From Youhaiella tibetensis (GTDB taxonomy: Bacteria > Pseudomonadota > Alphaproteobacteria > Rhizobiales > Devosiaceae), in assembly GCF_008000755.1 (NCBI RefSeq), contig NZ_CP041690.1, positions 3,163,260 to 3,227,259 on the forward strand: DNA of 64,000 nucleotides, given 5' to 3'. How positions within the stretch are numbered: position 1 is the first letter of the stretch; the number at the start of each line of letters is the position of its first letter. The notes beneath the pieces are model-generated. The model searched no databases. It was not told the DNA's origin and was given only the letters and a program-made list of their open reading frames with translations. The position numbers were made by a program, and so were the translations under genes. Shown here in pieces: positions 16,652-24,922 of this stretch.

Positions 16652-17386
16652 ATGCGTCCGATTACTGCCCTTGTTCCCTTTGCTCTCGCAACGGCTCTCA
16701 CCGCTCCGGCTTTCGCCCAGGAAGCACCGCGCCCCGGCACCATCTCGATCGAGGGTCGCGCCGAAGTTACCGCCGCCCCCGATACCGCCTTCGTGACCTC
16801 CGGCGTCACCACCCAGGGCGAGACCGCCCGCGAGGCGCTCGATGCCAATACCAAGGCGATGGCCGACCTCATCGCCGCCCTCAAGGCCTCCAACATCGAA
16901 GCCAAGGACATCCAGACCTCTGGCTTCTCGGTGAACCCCAACTACGTCTATTCGGACGAGCGCGATGCGAACGGCTATTCCAAGCCGCCCAAGATCGCCG
17001 GCTACCAGGTTTCCAACGCCGTTACCGTTCGCGTGCGCGACCTGCCCTCGCTCGGCCAGGTTCTCGACAAGGCCGTGACCGTTGGCGCCAACACCATCAA
17101 CGGCGTCAGCTTCAGCGTCGCCGACCCCTCCAAGCTCTATGACGAAGCCCGCAAGGCCGCTTTCGTCGACGCCAAGGAGAAGGCCGACCTCTATGCCGGC
17201 GTCGCCGGGGTGAGCCTGGAGCGTATCCTCTCGATCAGCGAGAACCAGAACTTCAGCCAGCCGCCCCAGCCCTACATGATGAAGTCGGCCATGGCCGATG
17301 CCTCCGGGGCCGTGCCCGTGCAGGCCGGCGAGATGAGCTTCTCGGTCAACGTCTCGGTGCAGTGGGAACTGGCCGAAGGCAAGTAA
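16652..17386 (+). CDS. SIMPL-domain (DUF541) periplasmic protein
   Basis: A 244-residue precursor: signal peptide MRPITALVPFALATALTAPA ending AFAQ, then a SIMPL domain with ISIEGRAEVTAAPDTAFVT at its start. This opening (a beta strand with ARAEVxxxPD-type sequence) and the later YDEARKAAFVDAKEKADLYA helix define the family. Members are periplasmic or outer-membrane-associated oligomers of uncertain role, some linked to oxidative stress. GGAGAGACCC before the ATG at 16652 selects this start over upstream codons. Confidence 0.88.
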   Translation: MRPITALVPFALATALTAPAFAQEAPRPGTISIEGRAEVTAAPDTAFVTSGVTTQGETAREALDANTKAMADLIAALKASNIEAKDIQTSGFSVNPNYVYSDERDANGYSKPPKIAGYQVSNAVTVRVRDLPSLGQVLDKAVTVGANTINGVSFSVADPSKLYDEARKAAFVDAKEKADLYAGVAGVSLERILSISENQNFSQPPQPYMMKSAMADASGAVPVQAGEMSFSVNVSVQWELAEGK

Positions 17387-17398
17387 CCGCAAAAGACG

Positions 17399-17424
17399 AA
17401 GGGGAGCCACGGCTCCCCTTCTCG
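17399..17424. terminator. Convergent hairpin between the SIMPL and permease genes
   Basis: Arms AAGGGGAGC (17399-17407) and GCTCCCCTT (17412-17420) with a four-base loop. The T-content after the stem is modest on both strands, better on the minus strand (CGTCTTTTG). Confidence 0.6.
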
Positions 17425-17450
17425 GCCTTCCCGAAGGCGCAAGCCGCTTC

Positions 17451-18278
17451 TTACATCAACGCCTTCCAGATCATCTGCGCGCCGACCAGCGTCAGGAATA
17501 CCGCAAAGACGTATTTGAGCGTCTTCTGGTCGAGCCGATGGGCGATGGCCACCCCGACCGGGGCGCAGAACGCCGCCATCGCGCCCACGATCACCAGGGC
17601 GACGAGATTGATGTAGCCCACGCTGAGCGGCGGCAGGCCCGTCGCTGTCCAACCCGAAATGATGAACCCGATGGTGCCGCCCACGGCGATCGCCACCCCG
17701 ATGGCAGCGCCCGTGCCCACGGCCTTGTGCATGGTTTCGCCGAACGCCGCCAGCGTCGGCACGCTCAGCGATCCGCCGCCCGTGCCCATCAGCGCCGAGA
17801 CATAGCCCACCACGAACGCCGAGATGCGGTGCGTGAGCGCCGAGCCGCTCAGATGCCCCATCAGCCGGGTCTGGAACGGCAGCACGATATTGGCGGCGAT
17901 GAAGAGCGACATGACGCCGAAGACCAGCCGCAGCGTATTGCCCGAGAACATCCCCGCCATCAGCCCGCCGATAAGCGTGCCCACGAAGATGAACGGCACC
18001 CAGAGCTTTAGCGCGCGCGTGTCCACCGCCCCGCGCTTGTAGTGCGAGCGGGCGCTCATGATGCCGGTCGGGATGATGATCGCCAGCGAGGTCGCCACCG
18101 CCACGTGCTGCACCACGTCGCTGTCATAGCCCATCAGGCTCAGGGCCCAGCCCAGCGCCGGCACGATGATGGCGCCCCCGCCGATCCCCAGCAATCCGGC
18201 AAACACGCCCGAAAAAGCGCCGGTCACCAACAGGCCGACGACGAACGGCCAGTACCCGGCCAGTTCTCCAATAGTCAC
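17451..18278 (-). CDS. TauE/SafE-family (sulfite exporter-type) permease
   Basis: A 275-residue inner-membrane protein with about eight hydrophobic segments and the two family motifs GLLGIGGGAIIVPAL near residue 30 and GTGGGSLSVPTLAAFG in the second half. These repeats mark the TauE/SafE transporters, which export sulfite, sulfoacetate or related organic anions. It begins with GTG two bases after the stop of the yjbQ-like gene, so the two form a tight operon. The substrate is unknown. Confidence 0.88.
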   Translation of the reverse strand: MTIGELAGYWPFVVGLLVTGAFSGVFAGLLGIGGGAIIVPALGWALSLMGYDSDVVQHVAVATSLAIIIPTGIMSARSHYKRGAVDTRALKLWVPFIFVGTLIGGLMAGMFSGNTLRLVFGVMSLFIAANIVLPFQTRLMGHLSGSALTHRISAFVVGYVSALMGTGGGSLSVPTLAAFGETMHKAVGTGAAIGVAIAVGGTIGFIISGWTATGLPPLSVGYINLVALVIVGAMAAFCAPVGVAIAHRLDQKTLKYVFAVFLTLVGAQMIWKALM

Positions 18279-18280
18279 GC

Positions 18281-18700
18281 TCAGTCTCCGATGATGTGCA
18301 CGACCACCTGCCGCTGGTGCGGCGCCGATCGATGTTCGAAAAGATAGATGCCCTGCCAGGTCCCCAGCACCGGCACGCCGTCGCTGACCGGGATGCCGAT
18401 CGAGGTCTGCGTCAGCGCCGCCTTGATGTGCGCCGGCATGTCGTCCGGCCCTTCCAGCGTGTGGGTGACCCAGGGCATGTTCTCGGGCACGAGGCGGCTG
18501 AAGAACCCCTTAAGGTCCGTCTGAACGTCCGGGTCGGCGTTCTCCTGGATCAGCAGCGAGCACGAGGTGTGGCGGCAATAGACCGTGGCCAGTCCCCGCT
18601 CGATCCCCGTGCCCACCACGAAATGGCGGAACGGCCGGGTGATTTCGTAGAGCCCCTGCCCGCTGGTCGCGATCTCGATAACGGTCTGAGTCTGCTGCAT
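18281..18700 (-). CDS. YjbQ-family (UPF0047) protein
   Basis: A 139-residue protein of the YjbQ/UPF0047 family. Conserved blocks are HTSCSLLIQENADPDV, DDMPAHIKAALT and GTWQGIYLFEHR, with histidines that form a probable metal site. Some members show thiamin phosphate synthase activity in complementation, but the physiological role is unsettled. It is the first gene of the pair with the TauE-like permease. Confidence 0.9.
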   Translation of the reverse strand: MQQTQTVIEIATSGQGLYEITRPFRHFVVGTGIERGLATVYCRHTSCSLLIQENADPDVQTDLKGFFSRLVPENMPWVTHTLEGPDDMPAHIKAALTQTSIGIPVSDGVPVLGTWQGIYLFEHRSAPHQRQVVVHIIGD

Positions 18701-18956
18701 TGCCTGCCCTGCCCGCCAAAGCGCCTAGCACCTTTGGCGCGTAGGTGCCATGCCCGATGCCCAACTCGTGCCCGAATTGCCACGTCCGTTGCGCTCCATG
18801 CTCGGGGCGGGAACTGATCGCAAAGGCCCGCGTTTGCTGCTCTGAACGGGGCAAGCTCTCATAAAAACATGAGGATCGATTCGTTCAGGTCCGGTTCATG
18901 GCCGCCCCGAAATACTCACGGGCTGAATAAACAGTCCTAAGAAAAGGATGACATCA

Positions 18957-21251
18957 ATGCGCCTTCGACACTGGCTCCTGACCGGCACCAGCCTCGGGCT
19001 TCTCGCCCTGGCTCCGGCCGGCATCGCCCGCGCCCAGGACGCTGCGCTCCAGGCCGCCTACGAGAACTACATCTCGGCTGCCTCCTCGGACGACGCCGAC
19101 GCCAAGGCCGCCGCCGAGGCCGAGTTCCAGGCCGCCTGCTCGGCAGCCGGCATCGGCAGCATTCAGGAATGCATCAGCTCCATCCAGAACGGAGGCGCGC
19201 CCGCCGCTGCCCCGGCCGAAGAACCCGCACCCGCCCCTGAGGCCGCACCAGCCGAGCCTGCGCCCGCCGAGGAACCTGCACCGGCGCCCGAGCCCGAGGC
19301 CGCCCCGGCCGAAGAACCCGCGCCCGCCGCAGAGCCTGCCCCTGAGCAGCCTGCCGCCGAAGCTCCCGCCCCTGCGCCCGAAGCCGCCCCTGAGCCGGCT
19401 CCCGAGCAACCGGCTGCCGAGCCCGCTCCGGCCCCTGCCGAAGAGCTCGCTCCTGAACCCGCGCCGGCCGCCGAGCAGCCCGCGGCGCCCGAACCCGCGC
19501 CTGCTGAGCCCGCAGCCGAGCAACCGGCTGAACAGCAGCCTGCGCCCGCAGCGGAGCAGCCTGCCGAACAGCAGCCCGCACCCGCCGAGCAGCAGCCTGC
19601 CGCACCGGCCGCCGACATCTCCGGCGATCTCAATGCCGCGGTCGGCGACTATCAGAACGGCGTCGCCGCGCTGATCGAAGCCCAGACCAGTGGCGCCGAC
19701 GTCACCGCCGCGCAGGGCCAGATCGCCGACGCCAAGGCGCGCATCGACGCGCTTTGCGTCCAGGGTGGCTTCGCCTCGACCGACGAATGCCTCGCCAATT
19801 TCGGCCTCAACCTGCCCAAGGTTCCGGCCAATCTCATGCCTGCCGAGCAGGCTCCCGCCGAACAGCCCGCCGCCGAGCAGCCTGCGACCGAACAGCCGGC
19901 CGCTGAGCAGCCCGCGGCCGAGCAGCCGACGCCTCCGCCGCCCGAGCAGGTGCAGAAGGAAATCGAGGCAAGCCCCGTTCTCACCGACCAGCCGACCGAG
20001 GACGTCACCAACCTGCCGGCCGACGTCAAGCCGGAAGAGGTGGCTCCGCTCCTCGACAGCGCCAAGGACGAGGTGACCAACATCGAGACCGGTGTCGGCC
20101 CGACCAAGGTCGCCGCTCCCGTCGAGGAAGCCGCGCCCCCGCCGGCAGACGACGCTGCCGCACAGGCCAAGCTCAACGTCGCTCCCGAGGAGATCAAGGC
20201 GACTGCCGCCGAGGAAGGCCAGCAGATCGACGCTCCGCCGCCGGTCGTCGTTCCGCAGAACGTGACGGTCATCAACAACACCACGACCAACGTCGTGAAC
20301 AACGTCACGAACAACAACACGATCGTCAACAACAACACCAACGGCAACAACCAGCCCGGACGTCCGCAGCCTGGCGGCCGCCCGCAGCAGCCTCAGCAGC
20401 CCGCCGACCTCGGACAGATCATCTTCCAGATCGGCACCCAGCTCGTGATCACCAATCCGCAGCAGGAGCGCGACCGCTTCATCCAGCCGGACGACCAGAC
20501 CTATTACGAGCAGCTCAGTGGAGGGCGCGTCCGCGAAACCGTGGAACGCCCGGACGGCTCCAAGGTCGTGACCATCCGCAACCGCTACGGCGAAGTGCTC
20601 CAGCGTTCGCGCATCACCCCCGACGGGCGTGAATACGTCCTGGCCTACTACGACCCGCGCGCCGACCGTGAGGACGAGGACCTGTTCTACCGCGACCCGG
20701 GCGCCGACCTGCCCCCGCTGCGCCTGAACATCCCAGTCAACCAGTACGTCATCGACGCCCGCAACTCGAACGAGCAGCAGATCGCGACCTTCTTCGAGCA
20801 GCCGCCCGTCGAGCAGGTCCGGCGCCTCTACACCATCGACGAGGTCAAGCGCTCGGCCCGTATCCGCGATAGCGTGCGCCGCCTCGAAGTGGGCAACCTC
20901 ACCTTCGATACCGGTGCGGCCACCATCTCGCGTGATCAGGTTGCCTCGCTCGGCGACGTGGCTGCCGCCATGCAGGCCCTGCTCAAGCGCAACCCGGCCG
21001 AGACCTTCCTGATCGAAGGCCACACGGACGCGGTGGGTTCGGATCTCTCCAACCTCAAGCTCTCGGACCTGCGCGCCAATACGGTCGCCCGCATCCTCTC
21101 GGACTTCTACGATATCCCGCCCGAGAACCTGGCGACGCAGGGCTATGGCGAGCGCTACCTGAAAGTCAAGACCCAGGCGGCCGAGCGTGAGAACCGCCGC
21201 GTCACCATCCGGCGCATCACCCCGCTCATCACCCCGATCGCCAGCCGCTAA
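18957..21251 (+). CDS. Long OmpA-family protein with Ala/Pro/Glu-rich and Asn-rich linkers
   Basis: A 764-residue envelope protein. A signal peptide (RLRHWLLTGTSLGLLALAP, cleavage near ARAQ) is followed by a short helical domain, an Ala/Pro/Glu low-complexity stretch at about residues 80-220, a second copy of the small helical domain with its own AEQPAAEQ tract near 300, and an Asn/Thr-rich stretch at about 437-465. The C-terminal OmpA domain (about 645-755; EGHTDAVGSD, LSDLRANTVARIL, GERYLKV) binds peptidoglycan. The linkers probably span the periplasm or cell wall. AAGGA lies eight bases before the ATG at 18957; an ATG three codons earlier has no spacing. Confidence 0.88.
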   Translation: MRLRHWLLTGTSLGLLALAPAGIARAQDAALQAAYENYISAASSDDADAKAAAEAEFQAACSAAGIGSIQECISSIQNGGAPAAAPAEEPAPAPEAAPAEPAPAEEPAPAPEPEAAPAEEPAPAAEPAPEQPAAEAPAPAPEAAPEPAPEQPAAEPAPAPAEELAPEPAPAAEQPAAPEPAPAEPAAEQPAEQQPAPAAEQPAEQQPAPAEQQPAAPAADISGDLNAAVGDYQNGVAALIEAQTSGADVTAAQGQIADAKARIDALCVQGGFASTDECLANFGLNLPKVPANLMPAEQAPAEQPAAEQPATEQPAAEQPAAEQPTPPPPEQVQKEIEASPVLTDQPTEDVTNLPADVKPEEVAPLLDSAKDEVTNIETGVGPTKVAAPVEEAAPPPADDAAAQAKLNVAPEEIKATAAEEGQQIDAPPPVVVPQNVTVINNTTTNVVNNVTNNNTIVNNNTNGNNQPGRPQPGGRPQQPQQPADLGQIIFQIGTQLVITNPQQERDRFIQPDDQTYYEQLSGGRVRETVERPDGSKVVTIRNRYGEVLQRSRITPDGREYVLAYYDPRADREDEDLFYRDPGADLPPLRLNIPVNQYVIDARNSNEQQIATFFEQPPVEQVRRLYTIDEVKRSARIRDSVRRLEVGNLTFDTGAATISRDQVASLGDVAAAMQALLKRNPAETFLIEGHTDAVGSDLSNLKLSDLRANTVARILSDFYDIPPENLATQGYGERYLKVKTQAAERENRRVTIRRITPLITPIASR

Positions 21252-21278
21252 GGCCCGACGACTGCTCAAAAAGAAGAA

Positions 21279-21304
21279 GGCCGGACACCTGTCCGGCCTT
21301 TTTG
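21279..21304 (+). terminator. Terminator of the OmpA-family gene
   Basis: Hairpin GGCCGGACA (21279-21287), two-base loop, TGTCCGGCC (21290-21298), then TTTTTTG. Confidence 0.92.
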
Positions 21305-21311
21305 CTTGCTC

Positions 21312-21605
21312 TCAGAGCCCCGTCTTGCGATCCCGGATTTCCTTGAGAATATCGTGGATGGAAAACACTACCGTCCACAGCTCGACGGTAATACGCCACA
21401 CCAGCACCCCGACGGCGCCGCCGATCAGCGCCCCGACCAACCCTACCAGGCCGCCGCCGAAATTGTTCTGCGCAATCCCTGCAAAGAGCGCGCCCAGCGC
21501 CCCGAGCACGGAAAACAGCGCGATCAGCACAAGACCGATGTAGTAGATGATCTTGGTGACCTGCGGAAAAATGAACTCGTCGAATTTCAGAAGTTTCTCA
21601 AGCAT
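21312..21605 (-). CDS. DUF4282-like small membrane protein
   Basis: A 97-residue protein with two hydrophobic segments (about residues 20-45 and 50-80) separated by a glycine-rich turn. FDEFIFPQVTKIIYYIGLVL at the start and WRITVELWTVVFSIHDILKE at the end fit the DUF4282 pattern. The function is unknown. It lies convergent to the OmpA-family gene, beyond that gene's terminator. Confidence 0.8.
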   Translation of the reverse strand: MLEKLLKFDEFIFPQVTKIIYYIGLVLIALFSVLGALGALFAGIAQNNFGGGLVGLVGALIGGAVGVLVWRITVELWTVVFSIHDILKEIRDRKTGL

Positions 21606-21667
21606 CGCTAACCCTCATTGCTGAATGCGACGCGAGCCTAACACCACGATCTGTCTGCCAAAACCCG

Positions 21668-21985
21668 CTAGCGCGCGCTTTTCCTGCGCTGGGCGAGCGT
21701 GCCCATCGGCGTCGCATCGAACCGCTCGAGCCAGCGGATCGCCACCGCCCGCAGCGGCACCGGGTTGAGAAAGTGCAGCCGCTCGCGCCCGCTCTTCTCG
21801 CTGAGCACCAGGTTGGCCGTCTCCAGTTGCTTGAGATGCTTGGTCACTGCCTGCCGGCTGATCGTCAGCCCATCGCACAATTGCGACAGCGTCTGCCCGT
21901 TCCTGGCCTGGAGCCGCGTCAGGATCAGGCGTCGGCACGGGTCCGCCAGGGCCGTGAAAATGGCCTCCCGGTCGCTCTCACTCAT
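21668..21985 (-). CDS. ArsR-type winged-helix regulator
   Basis: A 105-residue regulator. The helix-turn-helix lies in LSQLCDGLTISRQAVTKHLK (about residues 33-52) and is followed by the wing LVLSEKSGRERLHFLNP. No metal-binding CVC motif is present, so it is probably of the SufR-like or activator-homology-partner type rather than metal sensing. It overlaps the end of the hydrolase gene by eight bases and is co-transcribed with it, suggesting it controls that operon. Confidence 0.88.
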   Translation of the reverse strand: MSESDREAIFTALADPCRRLILTRLQARNGQTLSQLCDGLTISRQAVTKHLKQLETANLVLSEKSGRERLHFLNPVPLRAVAIRWLERFDATPMGTLAQRRKSAR

Positions 21986-22880
21986 CGCCGGTGCCGAACG
22001 CCGCTTTCACGAAGTCGCCGATCTCCGCGATCGCATCATTGGCCTCGGGCACGTCGGGCACGGCATGGTGGAACACATGCCAGAGTTCGGGCCAGACCTT
22101 GAGCGTCACCTTGCAGCCCGCCGCCTGCGCCCGCTCGGCGAAGAGCGTGCTGTCGTCCACCATCACTTCCCCGCCACCGGCGTGGATCAGCATCGGCGGC
22201 AGCCCGGCAAGGTCGGCGAACATCGGGGAGGCCATCGGGTCGCGCGGATCGCGGCGCCCCGCATACCACTCCCCCGCCCGCCGCAACCGCTCCGGATTGA
22301 TGATCGGATCGTTGTCGCGCAGGCGCTCGTAGGACCGGGAGGAAACCGTCAGGTCCGTCCACGGCGCCAGCAGCACGGCAGCCCGGGGCATCTCCGCGCC
22401 TGCCTCGCGCAGGGCCAGCAGCATCGAAAGCGCCAGCCCACCGCCCGCCGAGTCTCCGCCCACCACGATGTCGGATGGCTTGAAGCCCTCGCTGAGCAGC
22501 CAGCCGAAGGCCAGCAGTGCATCCTTGACCGCTGCCGGAAACGGATGCTCGGGCGCCAGCCGATAGTCGGGCAGCAGCAGCTTCATACCGGTGGCCCGCG
22601 CCAGGTAGGCGGCCAGCTTGCGATGCGTCTTGGGCGAGCCGGCGTTGTAGCCCCCGCCATGCAGGAACAGGAATACCCGGCGCGGATTGGCGTCGGGCAT
22701 CTCCACCCATTCGGCCGGAACTCCGCCCGCTATCGCCGGCCTGAATTGCGCGCCCTCGGGCAATTCCAGCTTGGCCGCGTCCGCTTCCCAGTTGCGCCTG
22801 GCCGTTGCCAGCGGCACGTCCTCGCCATTGCGCTCGGCAAACAGCCGCGCGATTTCCATATGCGCTTCCGGACTCGCCAT
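21978..22880 (-). CDS. Alpha/beta hydrolase of the hormone-sensitive lipase (GDXG) family
   Basis: A 300-residue esterase-type hydrolase. The oxyanion-hole motif HGGGYNAGS is near residue 75 and the nucleophile elbow is GGDSAGGGLALS near 150; the late Asp and His are likely in VDDSTLF and WPELWHVFH. The ATG at 22880, with GAGGG upstream, is preferred over an upstream extension without ribosome site. Substrate is unknown; small acyl esters are typical for the family. Confidence 0.88.
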   Translation of the reverse strand: MASPEAHMEIARLFAERNGEDVPLATARRNWEADAAKLELPEGAQFRPAIAGGVPAEWVEMPDANPRRVFLFLHGGGYNAGSPKTHRKLAAYLARATGMKLLLPDYRLAPEHPFPAAVKDALLAFGWLLSEGFKPSDIVVGGDSAGGGLALSMLLALREAGAEMPRAAVLLAPWTDLTVSSRSYERLRDNDPIINPERLRRAGEWYAGRRDPRDPMASPMFADLAGLPPMLIHAGGGEVMVDDSTLFAERAQAAGCKVTLKVWPELWHVFHHAVPDVPEANDAIAEIGDFVKAAFGTGDE

Positions 22881-23035
22881 GCTGACCCTCTCCCGCCCCG
22901 CATCACTGTGCGTGGCGCCAACCGGGAACGCAACACGACAAACTGGCCGCCTTGTGGCGCCTTGCCGCAATCCACTGTCTTGAACGCCATCGCGAATCTG
23001 AGGAATTTCCGCGCCTGCTTTTTGCCGGAGACATC

Positions 23036-23554
23036 ATGAAGCGCCTCGAGCTTCTCATCGAAAAGATCATCCTCGCCTCGCGTTGGCTGCTGGTGATCTT
23101 CTACCTGGGCCTTACCGTGGCTCTGGCCGTCTACGCGGTCTCGTTCGGCGGCAAGCTCTGGGAGTTCCTGATGAAGGTCAATTCCCTGGAGGACACCGAT
23201 ACCATCCTCAAGATGCTGGGCCTGATCGACGCCGGACTCGTGGCCAGCCTGGTGGTGATGGTGATCATCTCGGGCTACGAGAATTTCGTCTCCCAGTTCG
23301 ATGACCAGCAGGACGTCCACTGGCTCGGCCAGATCGATGCCGGCTCCCTCAAGATCAAGGTTGCCTCCACCATCGTGGCGATTTCCTCGATCCACTTGCT
23401 CCAGATTTTCCTCAATCTGCCGCAGTACTCGACCGAACAATTGCTCTGGTACACCATCATCCATCTGGCCTTTGTGGTGTCCGCCCTATTCTTGGCCATT
23501 ATTGACCGCATTTCCGCCAAGAAGGGCGACAAGGAAAAAGCGCCATCCCTTTGA
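23036..23554 (+). CDS. YqhA/UPF0114-family membrane protein
   Basis: A 172-residue inner-membrane protein with four hydrophobic segments. RLELLIEKIILASRWLLVIF at the start and IDAGLVASLVVMVIISGYEN in the middle match the UPF0114 (YqhA, TIGR00645) family, whose function is unknown. GGAG lies six bases before the ATG at 23036. It is divergent from the hydrolase gene. Confidence 0.88.
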   Translation: MKRLELLIEKIILASRWLLVIFYLGLTVALAVYAVSFGGKLWEFLMKVNSLEDTDTILKMLGLIDAGLVASLVVMVIISGYENFVSQFDDQQDVHWLGQIDAGSLKIKVASTIVAISSIHLLQIFLNLPQYSTEQLLWYTIIHLAFVVSALFLAIIDRISAKKGDKEKAPSL

Positions 23555-23651
23555 TTTTCATTTAGAAACACCCTCGATCACAAAAAAGGGAACTATTAAA
23601 ACAAGCCGGCGTTTCTTTCCGCATAGCAGATGCAACACACGGAGAGACATC

Positions 23652-24113
23652 ATGGCTAATCCGGACCGTGACCCGCTTTATAGCGACAACGCTAACGCCA
23701 ACCGGACGACCTACACCCGGGAAGGCAACGGTACCGGCTGGTTCATCGGCATCATCGTGGTGCTGGCCCTTCTGGCAATCGGCTACCTGGTATTCTCGTC
23801 CAATTCCGGCCCGTCCCAGGTCGGTACGACGCCCAGCACCAGCCCGGCGGTGACGGCTCCGGCCGATAATCCGACGACCCCGGCTGCGCCGAGCACCGAT
23901 ACCAACACCACCCCGATGGCACCGAGCACGGATACGACGACCACTACCCCGGCCGCGCCGACCACCGACACCAATACCACCCCGATGACTCAGACTCCGG
24001 CGACGACGCCGAGCACTGACACCACCACCACCACTACGACCACCCCGGCCGCGCCTGCCGACACGACTGCCCCTGCCGATACCACTACGCCTGCGGCTCC
24101 GGCGGCCCAATAA
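23652..24113 (+). CDS. Small membrane-anchored protein with Thr/Pro/Ala repeat tail
   Basis: A 153-residue protein I do not recognise by name. A polar N-terminus of about 28 residues is followed by one membrane segment (WFIGIIVVLALLAIGYLVF) and a tail built from imperfect repeats of TDTNTTPM and TDTTTTTPAAP, about 95 residues long. The tail is predicted outside the cytoplasm and could be flexible or wall-spanning. GGAGAGACATC precedes the ATG at 23652. A strong terminator follows. Confidence 0.85.
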   Translation: MANPDRDPLYSDNANANRTTYTREGNGTGWFIGIIVVLALLAIGYLVFSSNSGPSQVGTTPSTSPAVTAPADNPTTPAAPSTDTNTTPMAPSTDTTTTTPAAPTTDTNTTPMTQTPATTPSTDTTTTTTTTPAAPADTTAPADTTTPAAPAAQ

Positions 24114-24161
24114 TAAGAACAACTCCTCCCCAGCTTCAGTCCCTCCCTCTGAAGCAGTTGC

Positions 24162-24192
24162 AAGCCCCGGTCGCACGCCGGGGCTTGTTTTT
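24162..24192 (+). terminator. Terminator after the Thr/Pro-rich protein gene
   Basis: Hairpin AAGCCCCGG (24162-24170) with CCGGGGCTT (24178-24186), seven-base loop, then GTTTTTG. Confidence 0.9.
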
Positions 24193-24193
24193 G

Positions 24194-24811
24194 TCAGAGC
24201 GGTCTGACCGGTTGGCGCAGCACCGTCTTGAGCTTTTCGGGCGCCGTCTTGCGCGGGTCGGAGAGATAGATCTCGTGGTGGTGCCCGTTGAACACGAGCC
24301 CACGCGCCGGCATCACCTCCTCGTGGAGACGCCTGAGCGTTGGGGCTTCCTCGTCATAGCGCCCGATGTGGAGGATCTGGAGCGAAGGGCCTTCCACGTA
24401 TGGCTCGAGCCGCAGGCTCGCCGGTGGCTCGCCGAGCTTGCGCCGCGCCTTTTCCACCGCGCTCTCATAGAGGTCGCGCGTGGCGAAATCGGGTACCATG
24501 ATCATCAGCGTCCAGCGCCAGCGCGCCTTGTCGCCCGTTGCGAAGCTCGTCATGTCGTCGGCCCACCACAGGCCCTCGAGCGGCGGCACGACATAGTCCC
24601 GGCCCGTCGCCTCCCGCACCGCGAACTTGAGCCCATAGCTGACCGCATAGAGCCACTCCACCGCACGCACGTACTCGGGCGCCTCGTTGGGATTGCCCTG
24701 CCCATCGACCTTGATGAAGGTCATCTTCGGCACGTCCACCATCGCGAAGTCCTTCGCGCTCGGCTGATAGAACGTCTTGAGGCTTTTTCGGAAGTCGATC
24801 TTCTCGCCCAA
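24194..24811 (-). CDS. GyrI-like small-molecule-binding domain protein
   Basis: A 205-residue protein of the GyrI-like family: FAMVDVPKMTFIKVDGQGNP near the start, PPLEGLWW in the middle, and LQILHIGRYDEEAPTLRRLH late. This stand-alone form, without a DNA-binding domain, occurs widely; some members hydrolyse or bind cyclopropanoid or amphipathic compounds. The start is TTG with GGGAGGG in front. It is divergent from the luciferase-like oxidoreductase gene. Confidence 0.85.
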   Translation of the reverse strand: MGEKIDFRKSLKTFYQPSAKDFAMVDVPKMTFIKVDGQGNPNEAPEYVRAVEWLYAVSYGLKFAVREATGRDYVVPPLEGLWWADDMTSFATGDKARWRWTLMIMVPDFATRDLYESAVEKARRKLGEPPASLRLEPYVEGPSLQILHIGRYDEEAPTLRRLHEEVMPARGLVFNGHHHEIYLSDPRKTAPEKLKTVLRQPVRPL

Positions 24812-24922
24812 ACTTCCCTCCCTGCCTGGCCCGCGCCCTCGTGGGGACGGTTACCATATTGTGCCGTCTTGATGCCTCCGGCGCGACACGCCATTTCTGG
24901 CGCTAACCGAAAGGAAAACGTC

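Noticed and set aside
18954-21269. A 771-codon open frame antisense to the whole OmpA-family gene
   Set aside because: It mirrors the sense codons of a GC-rich repetitive gene, gives low-complexity Arg/Gly/Leu protein with no domain, and lacks a ribosome site.
24158-24922. In-frame upstream extension of the luciferase-like oxidoreductase by about 255 codons
   Set aside because: It overlaps the opposite GyrI-like gene completely, has no family match, and the family N-terminus starts exactly at the ATG with a good ribosome site.
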